Program-made: the position numbers and the translations under genes | Notes under the pieces: model-generated | The model's input: only the letters and a program-made list of their open reading frames with translations | The model's database searches: none | What the model was told of the DNA's origin: nothing | Source: Vandammella animalimorsus | Lineage (GTDB): Bacteria > Pseudomonadota > Gammaproteobacteria > Burkholderiales > Burkholderiaceae_C | Direction: 5' to 3' | DNA length: 64,000 nucleotides | NCBI RefSeq assembly: GCF_002285265.1 | Contig: NZ_NSJB01000011.1 | Span: 1-64,000, forward strand | Shown here: in pieces, positions 11,307-21,215 of the stretch | Layout of the letters: each line of letters starts with the position of its first letter | Numbering within the stretch: position 1 is the first letter of the stretch

Positions 11307-12002
11307 TCAGAAACCGCGCATCTGCAGCCATTGCTGCGGGTCGGCGCGGTCTGCGCGCCATTGGTTGATGGGGGCGCTGTCGTCGGCGTAGCCCAGGGCG
11401 ATGCCGAAGGCGATCATGTAGTGCTCGGGCAGGCCCAGCAGTGGCTTGAGCGCGCCTTGGTAGCGGCGCCAGAAGCCCTGGGCGCAGGTGGCCAGGCCGT
11501 GGGCGGTGGCCTGCAGCATCAGCGATTGCAGGTAGATGCCCAGGTCGATCCACTGTGCGTGGCCCATGCGCTGGTCGATGCAGACCAGGATGCCCACGGG
11601 CGCGCCGAAGAATTCGAAGTTCCTGGCCAGCTGCGCCAGGCGCGCGGGCTTGTCGTCGCGCCCAATGCCCAGGCTGGCGTACAAGTCCTCACCATTTTTG
11701 TAGCGGCGGCTGCGGTAGGGCTCCCACAGGCTGGGCGGGTAGGAGAGCTGGCGCTCGTCCTCATCGGCCGGGCCTTGGCGCGCCGTGGCGATGAGCTCGG
11801 CCAGCGCCGCGCCGCGCAGGGCCAGCACCTGCCAGGGCTGCAGGTTGCCGCCGGAGGCCGCCCGGCCGGCCTGCACCAACAGGCGTCGCAGCAGCTCGGG
11901 GTCGGGCTCCTGGCGGGTGAAGGCGCGGGCGGAATAGCGCGCCTGCAAGGCGGCTTCCACTGCGGTGGCGGCAGCGGCGGTGTCGGTGTGGCTGTTGTGC
12001 AT
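11307..12002 (-). CDS. Nitroreductase-family FMN oxidoreductase
   Basis: A 231-aa protein of the FMN-dependent nitroreductase family, which reduces nitroaromatics, quinones or unsaturated carbonyls with NAD(P)H. The FMN-binding features are the N-terminal RYSARAF, then ASGGNLQPWQVLAL, and a C-terminal GIALGYAD followed by an INQWRA segment. No membrane segment is seen. It stands between repeat R2 and a HAD phosphatase on the same strand. The physiological substrate cannot be read from the sequence. Confidence 0.88.
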   Translation of the reverse strand: MHNSHTDTAAAATAVEAALQARYSARAFTRQEPDPELLRRLLVQAGRAASGGNLQPWQVLALRGAALAELIATARQGPADEDERQLSYPPSLWEPYRSRRYKNGEDLYASLGIGRDDKPARLAQLARNFEFFGAPVGILVCIDQRMGHAQWIDLGIYLQSLMLQATAHGLATCAQGFWRRYQGALKPLLGLPEHYMIAFGIALGYADDSAPINQWRADRADPQQWLQMRGF

Positions 12003-12070
12003 GGTGGTGCGGTGTGTCGAGGAAATGGAGAAGAAAGGATTGCAGGGGCTTGCGTGTCAGCCGCAGCGTC

Positions 12071-12766
12071 TCAGGCCAGCGCGCGCGCCAGTGCGGCGAT
12101 GGCCTGGGGCAGCTCGTCCATGTGGGCGATGAAGTGCTGCACGCCGGCCTGGCGCATGGCTGGCGTGTAATGGCCGCTTTTGTCGTAGCCGATGACGGTG
12201 GCGCCGGCGGCCAGGCCGGCGTGGCTGCCGGGCACGGAGTCCTCAACGACCAGGCAGCGCTCAGGTGCCACGCCCACGGCAGCGGCAGCCTGCAGGTACA
12301 CGTCGGGGAAGGGCTTGTTGCGCGGCAGGTCCTGGCCGCTGAAGATGCGCCCCTCGAAGTAGGGCCACAGGCCGACTTTCTGCAATTGGAGGTCGAGCTT
12401 GTGGCGATCGCCCCCGGAGGCACAGGCGATGCGCCCGGCAAAGTGCCGGTGCAGGGCCTGCACGGCCTGCGGCGCGCCGGGCTCGGGCTGCAGCTCGGCG
12501 CCCAGGCGCGCATTGCGGCGTGCGTAGAAGTCGGCCATCCAGGCCTCGGTCAGGGGCTGGCCGGTCTCGGCCTCGATGCGCTCGCGCAGGTCGCGCACGG
12601 CCCGGCCGTGAAACAGCGCAAAGCACTGCGCATAGTCCAGCGCCCAGCCCGCTTCGTTGAGCATCTGGCACAGCACTTGGTTGGTGATGCCTTCGCTGTC
12701 GACCAGCACGCCGTCGCAGTCGAACAGCACGGCATCGAAGGGCAGGGGGTGGGTATCCAGGGGCAT
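12071..12766 (-). CDS. HAD-superfamily hydrolase (phosphoglucomutase/phosphatase-like)
   Basis: A 231-aa HAD hydrolase. The catalytic motif I is FDCDGVLVDSEG (residues 14-25, two aspartates), a helical cap follows, and VVEDSVPGSHAGLAAGATVI supplies the acidic motif IV. The closest type is the phosphatase/beta-phosphoglucomutase subgroup acting on small phosphorylated metabolites. The substrate is unknown. It lies between polA and the nitroreductase on the same strand and could be read from the polA transcript. Confidence 0.88.
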   Translation of the reverse strand: MPLDTHPLPFDAVLFDCDGVLVDSEGITNQVLCQMLNEAGWALDYAQCFALFHGRAVRDLRERIEAETGQPLTEAWMADFYARRNARLGAELQPEPGAPQAVQALHRHFAGRIACASGGDRHKLDLQLQKVGLWPYFEGRIFSGQDLPRNKPFPDVYLQAAAAVGVAPERCLVVEDSVPGSHAGLAAGATVIGYDKSGHYTPAMRQAGVQHFIAHMDELPQAIAALARALA

Positions 12767-12805
12767 GGCGCAATGGGAATGAAAAAAAGGGGGCGGGGCA
12801 GGCGT

Positions 12806-15592
12806 TCAATGCGCCTGCTCCCAGTTGTCGCCCACGCCGATCTCGGCCAGCAGCGGCACCTTCAGCTCGGCCACGCCGGCCATGACGGCGGGGATGGTCT
12901 GGCGCAGCCAGGGCACCTCGGCCTCGGGCACTTCGAACACCAGCTCGTCGTGCACCTGCATCAGCATGCGCGTGGCGTGCGGGTGGCTGTCCAGCAGGGC
13001 CTGCACGGCCACCATGGCTTTTTTGATGAGGTCGGCGGCCGTGCCCTGCATGGGGGCGTTGATGGCCGCGCGCTCGGCGGCGGCGCGGCGCGGGCCGTTG
13101 GGGGAGTTGATCTCGGGCAGGTACAGGCGGCGGCCGAACACGGTTTGCACGTAGCCCTGCTCCTTGGCCTGGGCCTTGGTCTGCTCCATGTAGCGGCGCA
13201 CGCCGGGGTAGCGCTCGAAGTAGCGCTCGATGTAGTTGCTCGCGGCCTGCTGGCTGATGCCCAGGTTGCGCGCCAGACCAAAGCGCCCCATGCCGTAGAT
13301 CAGCCCGAAGTTGATGACCTTGGCGTAGCGGCGCTGCTCGGCGCTGACCTGATCGAGCGGCAGATCGAACACTTCGGCGGCGGTGGCGCGGTGGATGTCC
13401 TCGCCGCGCGCAAAAGCGCGCAGCAGCGCCTCGTCGCCGCTGAGGTGGGCCATGATGCGCAGCTCGATCTGGCTGTAGTCGGCGCTGGCGATCTTCATGC
13501 CGGGCGCGGCGATGAAGGCCTCGCGGATGCGCCGCCCCTCGGCGGTGCGCACGGGGATGTTCTGCAGATTGGGCTCCAGGCTGGAGAGCCGCCCGGTCAC
13601 GGCCACGGCCTGCGCATAGTGCGTGTGGATGCGCCCGGTGGCCGGCAGCACCAGCTGCGGCAGCTTGTCGGTGTAGGTGCTCTTGAGCTTGGCCAGGCCG
13701 CGGTGCTCCAGGATGCGCGCGGGCAGCGGGTAGTCGGCCGCCAGGGTCTCCAGCACTTCCTCGTTGGTGCTGCGCGCGCCGGTGGCGGTTTTCTTGATGA
13801 CGGGCATGCCCAGCTTGTCGAAGAAGATCTCCGCCAGCTGCTTGGGGCTGCCCAGGTTGAAGGGCTGGCCGGCCAGCTGGTAGGCCTGCTGCTCCAGCTC
13901 CAGAATGCGCTGGCCCAGATCCTGGCTTTGCCGCGCCAGCAACTGCGCATCGACCAGCACGCCGGCGCGCTCCATCTGGAACAGCACCTCGCTGGTGGCA
14001 ATCTCCAGCGCGTAAATGCCTTGCAGGTCCTCATCGGCCTGCAGGCGCGGCCAGAGCGCGCGGTGCAGGTCAAAGCAAAAATCCGCATCCTCGCAGGCGT
14101 AGTGGCCGGCCTGCTCGATGGCCACCTGGCTGAACGGGATTTGCGCCGCGCCCTTGCCGCACAGGGCTTCGTAGCTGGTGCCGCTGCGCCCCAGGTGGCG
14201 CTGCGCCAGGCTCTCCAGCCCATGGGGCTGGTGCGCTTCGAGCACATAGCTTTGCAGCATGGTGTCGTGGCGGTAGCCGCGCACCTCGATGCCGTGGTTG
14301 GCAAACACGTGCCGGTCGTACTTGATGTGCTGGCCCAGCTTGGCGTGCTCGGCGCTTTCCAGCCAGAGTTTGAGGCGCTGCAGCACCTCATCGCGCGGCA
14401 GCTGTGGGCCCACGCCCGGGTAGTCGTGCGCCAGCGGAATGTAGGCCGCCTCGCCCGGCGCGGTGCTCAGGCTGATGCCGACGATTTGCGCGCGCATCTG
14501 ATCCAGCGATGTGGTCTCGGTGTCGATGGCCACCAGCTCGGCGGCCTGCCAGCGCGCCAGCGCGGCGTCGAAGCTGGCCCAGTCCTGGATGATCTGGTAG
14601 TGCAGCGGGCCGTTGTAGCCAGCAGGTGCAGGTTGTTCAGACGCAGCAGCGGTATGTGCCTGCGCCGCGCCGGGCGTTGCCGCGCCTGCGTTGGCGCTGG
14701 CGTTGGAACTGCTGCCCTCGCCCGCTGGGGCCTGCAGGCCGCGCAGCAGCGACTTGAAGCCGTATTGCTGATACAGCGCCGCCAGCGCCGCCTGGTCGGG
14801 CGCGCGCATGTCCAGCGCCTGGGGCGCGGGCAGGCCGGCCACGTCGCGCTTCATCGTCACCAGTTGCCGCGCCGTGGGCAGCCAATCGAGCGCCGCGCGC
14901 AGGTTCTGCCCGGCCACGCCCTTGATCTGCCCGGCCTGCGCCAGCAGCTGCTCCAGGCTGCCGTATTCGCCCAGCCATTTGGCGGCCGTCTTGGGGCCGA
15001 CCTTGGCCACGCCCGGCACGTTGTCCACCGCATCGCCCACCAGGGTCTGGAAGTCGATCATGCGCTCGGGCGGCACGCCGAACTCGGCCAGCACGCCAGC
15101 GGCATCGCGGCGCTTGCCGCTCATGGTGTCGTAGATGGTGATGCGCTCGTTCACCAGCTGCGCCAGATCCTTGTCGCCGCTGGAGATCAGCACCTGCAGG
15201 CCCTGCGCGGCCGCCTGCGTGGCCAGCGTGGCGATGACGTCGTCGGCCTCCACCCCGTCGATGGCCAGCAGCGGCCAGCCCAGCGCCTGCACGGCCTCAT
15301 GGATGGGGGCGATCTGCGCGCGCAAATCGTCGGGCATGGGCGCGCGGTTGGCCTTGTAATCCGGGTAGAGCGCATCGCGGAAGGTCGCGCCGCTGGTGTC
15401 GAACACGCAGGCCGCATAGCGCGCCGGCACCTCCTTGCGCAGCGCCTGCAGCATGTTGATCATGCCGCGCAGCGCGCCGGTGGCCGGGCTGGCCGGATTG
15501 CCCGGATCGGCGCGCAGATCGGGCATGGCGTGGTAGGCGCGGTACAGATAGCTGGAGCCATCGACCAGCACCAGGGTGTTCTCAGCAGTCAT
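12806..15592 (-). CDS. polA: DNA polymerase I
   Basis: Pol I (928 aa) fills gaps and removes RNA primers. The N-terminal 5'-nuclease starts MTAENTLVLVDGSSYLYRAY. The 3'-5' exonuclease looks intact: VAIDTETTSLD (D and E ligands), QHIKYDRHV and YACEDADF. Polymerase motifs are SADYSQIELR (A), KVINFGLIYGMGR (B) and QVHDELVFEVP (C). A low-complexity Ala/Ser linker separates nuclease and exonuclease parts. The start at 15592 matches the family N-terminus. A very long open frame on the opposite strand is only a GC-driven shadow. Confidence 0.97.
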   Translation of the reverse strand: MTAENTLVLVDGSSYLYRAYHAMPDLRADPGNPASPATGALRGMINMLQALRKEVPARYAACVFDTSGATFRDALYPDYKANRAPMPDDLRAQIAPIHEAVQALGWPLLAIDGVEADDVIATLATQAAAQGLQVLISSGDKDLAQLVNERITIYDTMSGKRRDAAGVLAEFGVPPERMIDFQTLVGDAVDNVPGVAKVGPKTAAKWLGEYGSLEQLLAQAGQIKGVAGQNLRAALDWLPTARQLVTMKRDVAGLPAPQALDMRAPDQAALAALYQQYGFKSLLRGLQAPAGEGSSSNASANAGAATPGAAQAHTAAASEQPAPAGYNGPLHYQIIQDWASFDAALARWQAAELVAIDTETTSLDQMRAQIVGISLSTAPGEAAYIPLAHDYPGVGPQLPRDEVLQRLKLWLESAEHAKLGQHIKYDRHVFANHGIEVRGYRHDTMLQSYVLEAHQPHGLESLAQRHLGRSGTSYEALCGKGAAQIPFSQVAIEQAGHYACEDADFCFDLHRALWPRLQADEDLQGIYALEIATSEVLFQMERAGVLVDAQLLARQSQDLGQRILELEQQAYQLAGQPFNLGSPKQLAEIFFDKLGMPVIKKTATGARSTNEEVLETLAADYPLPARILEHRGLAKLKSTYTDKLPQLVLPATGRIHTHYAQAVAVTGRLSSLEPNLQNIPVRTAEGRRIREAFIAAPGMKIASADYSQIELRIMAHLSGDEALLRAFARGEDIHRATAAEVFDLPLDQVSAEQRRYAKVINFGLIYGMGRFGLARNLGISQQAASNYIERYFERYPGVRRYMEQTKAQAKEQGYVQTVFGRRLYLPEINSPNGPRRAAAERAAINAPMQGTAADLIKKAMVAVQALLDSHPHATRMLMQVHDELVFEVPEAEVPWLRQTIPAVMAGVAELKVPLLAEIGVGDNWEQAH

Positions 15593-15734
15593 GGGCCGGT
15601 ATTGTGCAGGCTTTCCCGGCTGGGGCCGGGGGCGTGCGGGCGCGCAACAGGCCCTACAATCGCCGCCATTGCTGTTTCGCCAGGGCTGGCGCGCACCATG
15701 CGTATGCCAGCCTTCGCACCACCGAATGCCTGCC

Positions 15735-16214
15735 ATGACCGCTGCTTCCTCCCCCCGTCTTCGCCTTGCCCTGCGCCGCGCCGCGCTGGGCGCCGTGCTG
15801 GCCGCCAGCGGCAGCTGGGCCGCAGCCCAGCAGGCCCAGGCCACAGATGCTGGCGCGCCACCCGTGGTGTATGAGCGCGTGGTTTCGGGGGGCGCTGCGC
15901 CATCGGCCAGCCCCGCGCCCGGGGCCGAGGCAGCCGGCGCTGCAGAGACAGCCAGCGCGCCCGCCCCTGGCGCGGCAGCCCAGGCCGCCGGTGCGCGCGC
16001 GGCCGTGCGCATCTCGCACCAGGATGCGGGCTCGCGCGTGGACGAACTGCGCGTGCGCGGCCAGACGCAGGAAATCACCGTCACCCCGGCCGGCCAGCTG
16101 CCCAGCTACGAAGTGCAGCCCGGCAACAGCCAGCGCTACCAGAGCCACCAGTCGGGCCGCCACTCCAGCGACGGCACCAATGGCCCGCGCCGCTGGAAGC
16201 TCGGCGAGTTCTGA
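15735..16214 (+). CDS. DUF2782-type protein with signal peptide
   Basis: A 159-aa exported protein: a basic N-terminus and hydrophobic core (LALRRAALGAVLAASGSWAA) form a signal peptide, then an Ala/Pro-rich stretch. The conserved C-terminal part contains VRISHQDAGSRVDELRVRGQ and the ending PRRWKLGEF. This pattern, and its place between polA and thrB, fit the DUF2782 family, whose function is unknown. ATG 15726 would add three residues. A TACAAT element at 15654 may be its promoter. Confidence 0.8.
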   Translation: MTAASSPRLRLALRRAALGAVLAASGSWAAAQQAQATDAGAPPVVYERVVSGGAAPSASPAPGAEAAGAAETASAPAPGAAAQAAGARAAVRISHQDAGSRVDELRVRGQTQEITVTPAGQLPSYEVQPGNSQRYQSHQSGRHSSDGTNGPRRWKLGEF

Positions 16215-16309
16215 AACACTGAAACCCCTGAGCCGGCCCCCGCGCGGCCCCTGCGCCCTTGCGGCGCAGGCCCGTGGCCGCGTGCCGCCTCGCGCACATT
16301 GCTTTTTCC

Positions 16310-17263
16310 ATGGCTGTCTATACCGAAGTCACCCCCGCGCAGGCGCAGAGCTTGCTGGACCAGCTGAACCTGGGGCGCCTGCTGGCGCTGCGCGGCATCG
16401 AAGGGGGCATCGAAAACACCAACTACTTCGTCACCACGCAGCAGGGCGAATACGTGCTGACGCTGTTCGAGCGCCTGACGCACGAGCAACTGCCCTTTTA
16501 CCTGCGCCTGACGCAGCACCTGGCCGGCAAGGGCATTGCCGTGCCCGCGCCGCAGACCGATGCGAGCGGCGAGCTGCTGTTCACACTCAACGGCAAGCCC
16601 GCGGCCGTGGTCGAAAAGCTCGAAGGCCAAAGCCAGCTGCAGCCCCAGGCCGCGCACTGCGCGCAGCTGGGTCAGGTGCTGGCGCGCATGCACCTGGCCA
16701 GCGCCGACTTCCCGCTGCAGCAGCCCAACCTGCGCGGCCTGCCGTGGTGGAACGCCACGGCGCCGCACATCCTGCCGCACCTGAGCAGCGCCCAGGCGGC
16801 GCTGCTGCAGGCCGAGCTGGCGCACCAGAATGCACTGGCTCAATCGCCGCAATACGCCCAGCTGCCGCGCAGCGCCGTGCACGCCGACCTGTTTCGCGAC
16901 AACGTGCTGTTCGTGGGCGAGCGCCTCAGTGGAGTGTTCGATTTCTATTTCGCCGGCATCGACACCTGGGCCTTCGACCTGGGCGTGGCCCTCAACGACT
17001 GGTGCATCGACCGGGCCACGGGCGCCTTCGAGCCGGCGCTGCTGCAGGCGCTGCTGCAGGCCTACCAGGCCGTGCGCCCGCTGCAGCCGGTGGAGCGGCA
17101 GCTGCTGCCGGACATGCTGCGCGCCGCAGCGCTGCGCTTTTGGATCTCGCGCCTGTGGGACTTTTACCTGCCGCGCCAGGCCAGCCTGCTCAAGCCGCAC
17201 GACCCTGCGCACTTCGAGCGCATTCTGCAGGCCCGCATTGCTGGAGCGGATGTGTGGGCATAG
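16310..17263 (+). CDS. thrB: Homoserine kinase (APH-fold type)
   Basis: ThrB phosphorylates homoserine before threonine synthase. This 317-aa form belongs to the aminoglycoside-phosphotransferase-like type found in betaproteobacteria and Pseudomonas, not the GHMP type. It opens MAVYTEVTPAQAQSLLDQ and has GIEGGIENTNYFV, the catalytic loop VHADLFRDNVLF and the metal-binding FDFYFAGIDTWAFDLG. It lies 95 bp after the DUF2782 gene on the same strand. Confidence 0.93.
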   Translation: MAVYTEVTPAQAQSLLDQLNLGRLLALRGIEGGIENTNYFVTTQQGEYVLTLFERLTHEQLPFYLRLTQHLAGKGIAVPAPQTDASGELLFTLNGKPAAVVEKLEGQSQLQPQAAHCAQLGQVLARMHLASADFPLQQPNLRGLPWWNATAPHILPHLSSAQAALLQAELAHQNALAQSPQYAQLPRSAVHADLFRDNVLFVGERLSGVFDFYFAGIDTWAFDLGVALNDWCIDRATGAFEPALLQALLQAYQAVRPLQPVERQLLPDMLRAAALRFWISRLWDFYLPRQASLLKPHDPAHFERILQARIAGADVWA

Positions 17264-17323
17264 GGTATTTCCGTCACAAAAATGCACCCCTGCCATGCGC
17301 CATAACCCTTGCCGCGCGCGAAA

Positions 17324-17354
17324 TTGTGGTAAAGGGCGCAACTTGGCATAGAAT
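17324..17354 (+). promoter_or_regulatory. Possible promoter of the candidate small RNA
   Basis: TTGTGG (17324-17329) and TAGAAT (17349-17354) lie 19 bp apart, a longer spacer than ideal. They precede the structured region and its terminator. If used, transcription would start near 17361, about 100 bp after the thrB stop. Confidence 0.4.
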
Positions 17355-17360
17355 GGCCGC

Positions 17361-17521
17361 CGGTGCATTGGCTTGGCTGGGCGTTTGCCTGCGGTGCGAG
17401 CAATGCCCGGGCTGATCTGGGTGATAGCCTTCGGATGGGCCCAGATCAAGAGTGGTTTGAGAATCTGCGAGAACTATCCAAGATCGTTTACACCCCGCTG
17501 TGACCCAGCGGGGTTTTTTTT
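17361..17521 (+). ncRNA. Candidate small structured RNA between thrB and dgt
   Basis: The roughly 160-nt segment between two convergent genes has a possible promoter, successive hairpins and a strong terminator, and no ORF. GCATTG (17365-17370) pairs with CAATGC (17401-17406). TGATCTGGG (17413-17421) pairs perfectly with CCCAGATCA (17440-17448). I compared it by eye with 6S RNA, 4.5S RNA and tmRNA and saw no match. It could instead be a long structured thrB 3' UTR. Confidence 0.45.
17492..17521 (+). terminator. Rho-independent terminator ahead of dgt
   Basis: ACCCCGCTG (17492-17500) pairs with CAGCGGGGT (17506-17514) around a 5-nt loop and runs into eight T residues. It ends whatever is transcribed from the thrB side and protects convergent dgt. 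Confidence 0.92.
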
Positions 17522-17564
17522 GCCTGCGGCGCGGCCGCGCGCTCGGGCGGTTGCGCACAGGCGC

Positions 17565-18965
<1,401 letters not shown>

Positions 18966-19087
18966 GGGATGGGCTGGCAAAAAAACAGGCATTGTAGGCA
19001 GTGCGCGGCGGCGCAGGCCCACGTCGGGCGCCTGGGTTTTGCCGGGCTTTGCCCGCAATGCCGGCCAGACTGTGCAGAATGGCGGCC

Positions 19088-20025
<938 letters not shown>

Positions 20026-20046
20026 ACAGGCCTTACGCCTTGCGTC

Positions 20047-21210
20047 TTACGCCGCAGCGCGCCAGCTGGCGCTGGCAAAGCGCAGGCCGTCGATGAGGGC
20101 GTGCAGCGCCGCCGTGGCGTGCGTGGCCTGCGGGTAATGCTGAAAGCGGATGCTCAGCTGCGGCACCGCATCGCGCTGCAGGGCCTGCACGAACTGCCGG
20201 GCCTGATCGACCTGGCCGCGCTGCTGCATCATGCGCGCGCGTGGCGATTGGGCGTCGATCAATGGCGAGGGGGTTTGTTCGTATTCACCAATGCTCAGCT
20301 GCAGCCAGCGCGGCGCATGCGCCGTGCGCTGGGCCTGGCGCGCGGCAAATTGCGCGCGCAGCTGGTGGATGTGGCCTTGGTTCCACCAGATCGACGGGCT
20401 GGAGGCGATGTAGGTTTGCCAGCCGGGGCTGCCCTGCAGCAGCGCATACAGCGCGAACAGCCCGCCATAGGAATGGCCCAGCAGCGCCTGGCGGCCGGCA
20501 TCGACGGGGTAGGCCTGGGCCACGGCCGGCTGCAGCTCTCGGTGGAGGAACTGCAAAAAGCGCTCGGCCCCGCCCTGGCGCAGGGCGCGCCGGTCGCCGG
20601 TGTTACTCAGATCCGGCGCGGGCGGGGTGTAGTCCTCGGCGCGGGCCTGCTCGTCGAGCAGACCGCCGCCTTCGTAGCCCACGCCCACCAGCAGCATGGG
20701 GGCGATGCCGTTTTCATCGGCGCGCATGGCCATGCCCAGCGCCGCCATGGCGGCCACGGGGAACATGGCGTCGCCGTCCAGCACGTAAAGCACCGGGTAG
20801 CCGCCGGGCGGCCTGGGGCCAATGCGGCTGACCTGGATGCGGTAGCGGCGCCCAGTGGCCTGCGATGCCAGCAGGTGCTGGCGCGCCTGGGGCAGGGTGG
20901 CGGGCTCGGCCGGCGAGAGCTCTGCAGGCCCGGCGCGGCCCTGGGCCGCCGCGCCAGCCTTGGGCTGTTCCAGCTTGGGCCGCTGCTGCGCGGCAGCTTG
21001 CAGCGGCAGCGCGCCGCCGGCGGCCATGGCCAGCAGCAGCTGGCGGCGCTGGCGCGCCTGCGGGGGCAGCGGGGCCGCGCCTGGGTTGCGCTGTGCGGGA
21101 ACGAGTGGCGCTGGCACAAGCGGCGCTGGCACGGGCGGTGTTGGCGGCGGCGTCATGGCGTGCCCGGCGGTTGTGCTGTGGCCGTGGTCTTGGCTTGGGC
21201 GGCGGGGCAT
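20047..21210 (-). CDS. Alpha/beta-hydrolase, siderophore esterase-like (IroE/Fes type)
   Basis: A 387-aa esterase of the putative esterase/IroE group. Features are YPVLYVLDGDAMFP, the nucleophile elbow LLGHSYGGLFALYAL and SPSIWWNQGH. A C-terminal histidine (TH near the end) would complete the triad. The N-terminus has a Pro-rich run then RQRRQLLLAMAAGGALPLQA, a Tat-like signal, so it is probably periplasmic. I start at 21210, 5 bp after the receptor stop; ATG 21156 is possible. Being co-oriented with the receptor gene, it probably releases iron from the imported siderophore. Confidence 0.8.
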   Translation of the reverse strand: MPRRPSQDHGHSTTAGHAMTPPPTPPVPAPLVPAPLVPAQRNPGAAPLPPQARQRRQLLLAMAAGGALPLQAAAQQRPKLEQPKAGAAAQGRAGPAELSPAEPATLPQARQHLLASQATGRRYRIQVSRIGPRPPGGYPVLYVLDGDAMFPVAAMAALGMAMRADENGIAPMLLVGVGYEGGGLLDEQARAEDYTPPAPDLSNTGDRRALRQGGAERFLQFLHRELQPAVAQAYPVDAGRQALLGHSYGGLFALYALLQGSPGWQTYIASSPSIWWNQGHIHQLRAQFAARQAQRTAHAPRWLQLSIGEYEQTPSPLIDAQSPRARMMQQRGQVDQARQFVQALQRDAVPQLSIRFQHYPQATHATAALHALIDGLRFASASWRAAA

Positions 21211-21215
21211 GGCGC

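Noticed and set aside
12014-15874. 1286-codon open frame on the plus strand opposite polA
   Set aside because: It is antisense to a clear polA, has an arginine/glycine/glutamine/alanine-biased composition and no motif. Long antisense frames are expected in DNA of this GC content.
17361-17521. 6S RNA, 4.5S RNA or tmRNA
   Set aside because: No closing 5'/3' stem with a large central bubble, no SRP-like tetraloop domain and no tRNA-like ends could be seen.
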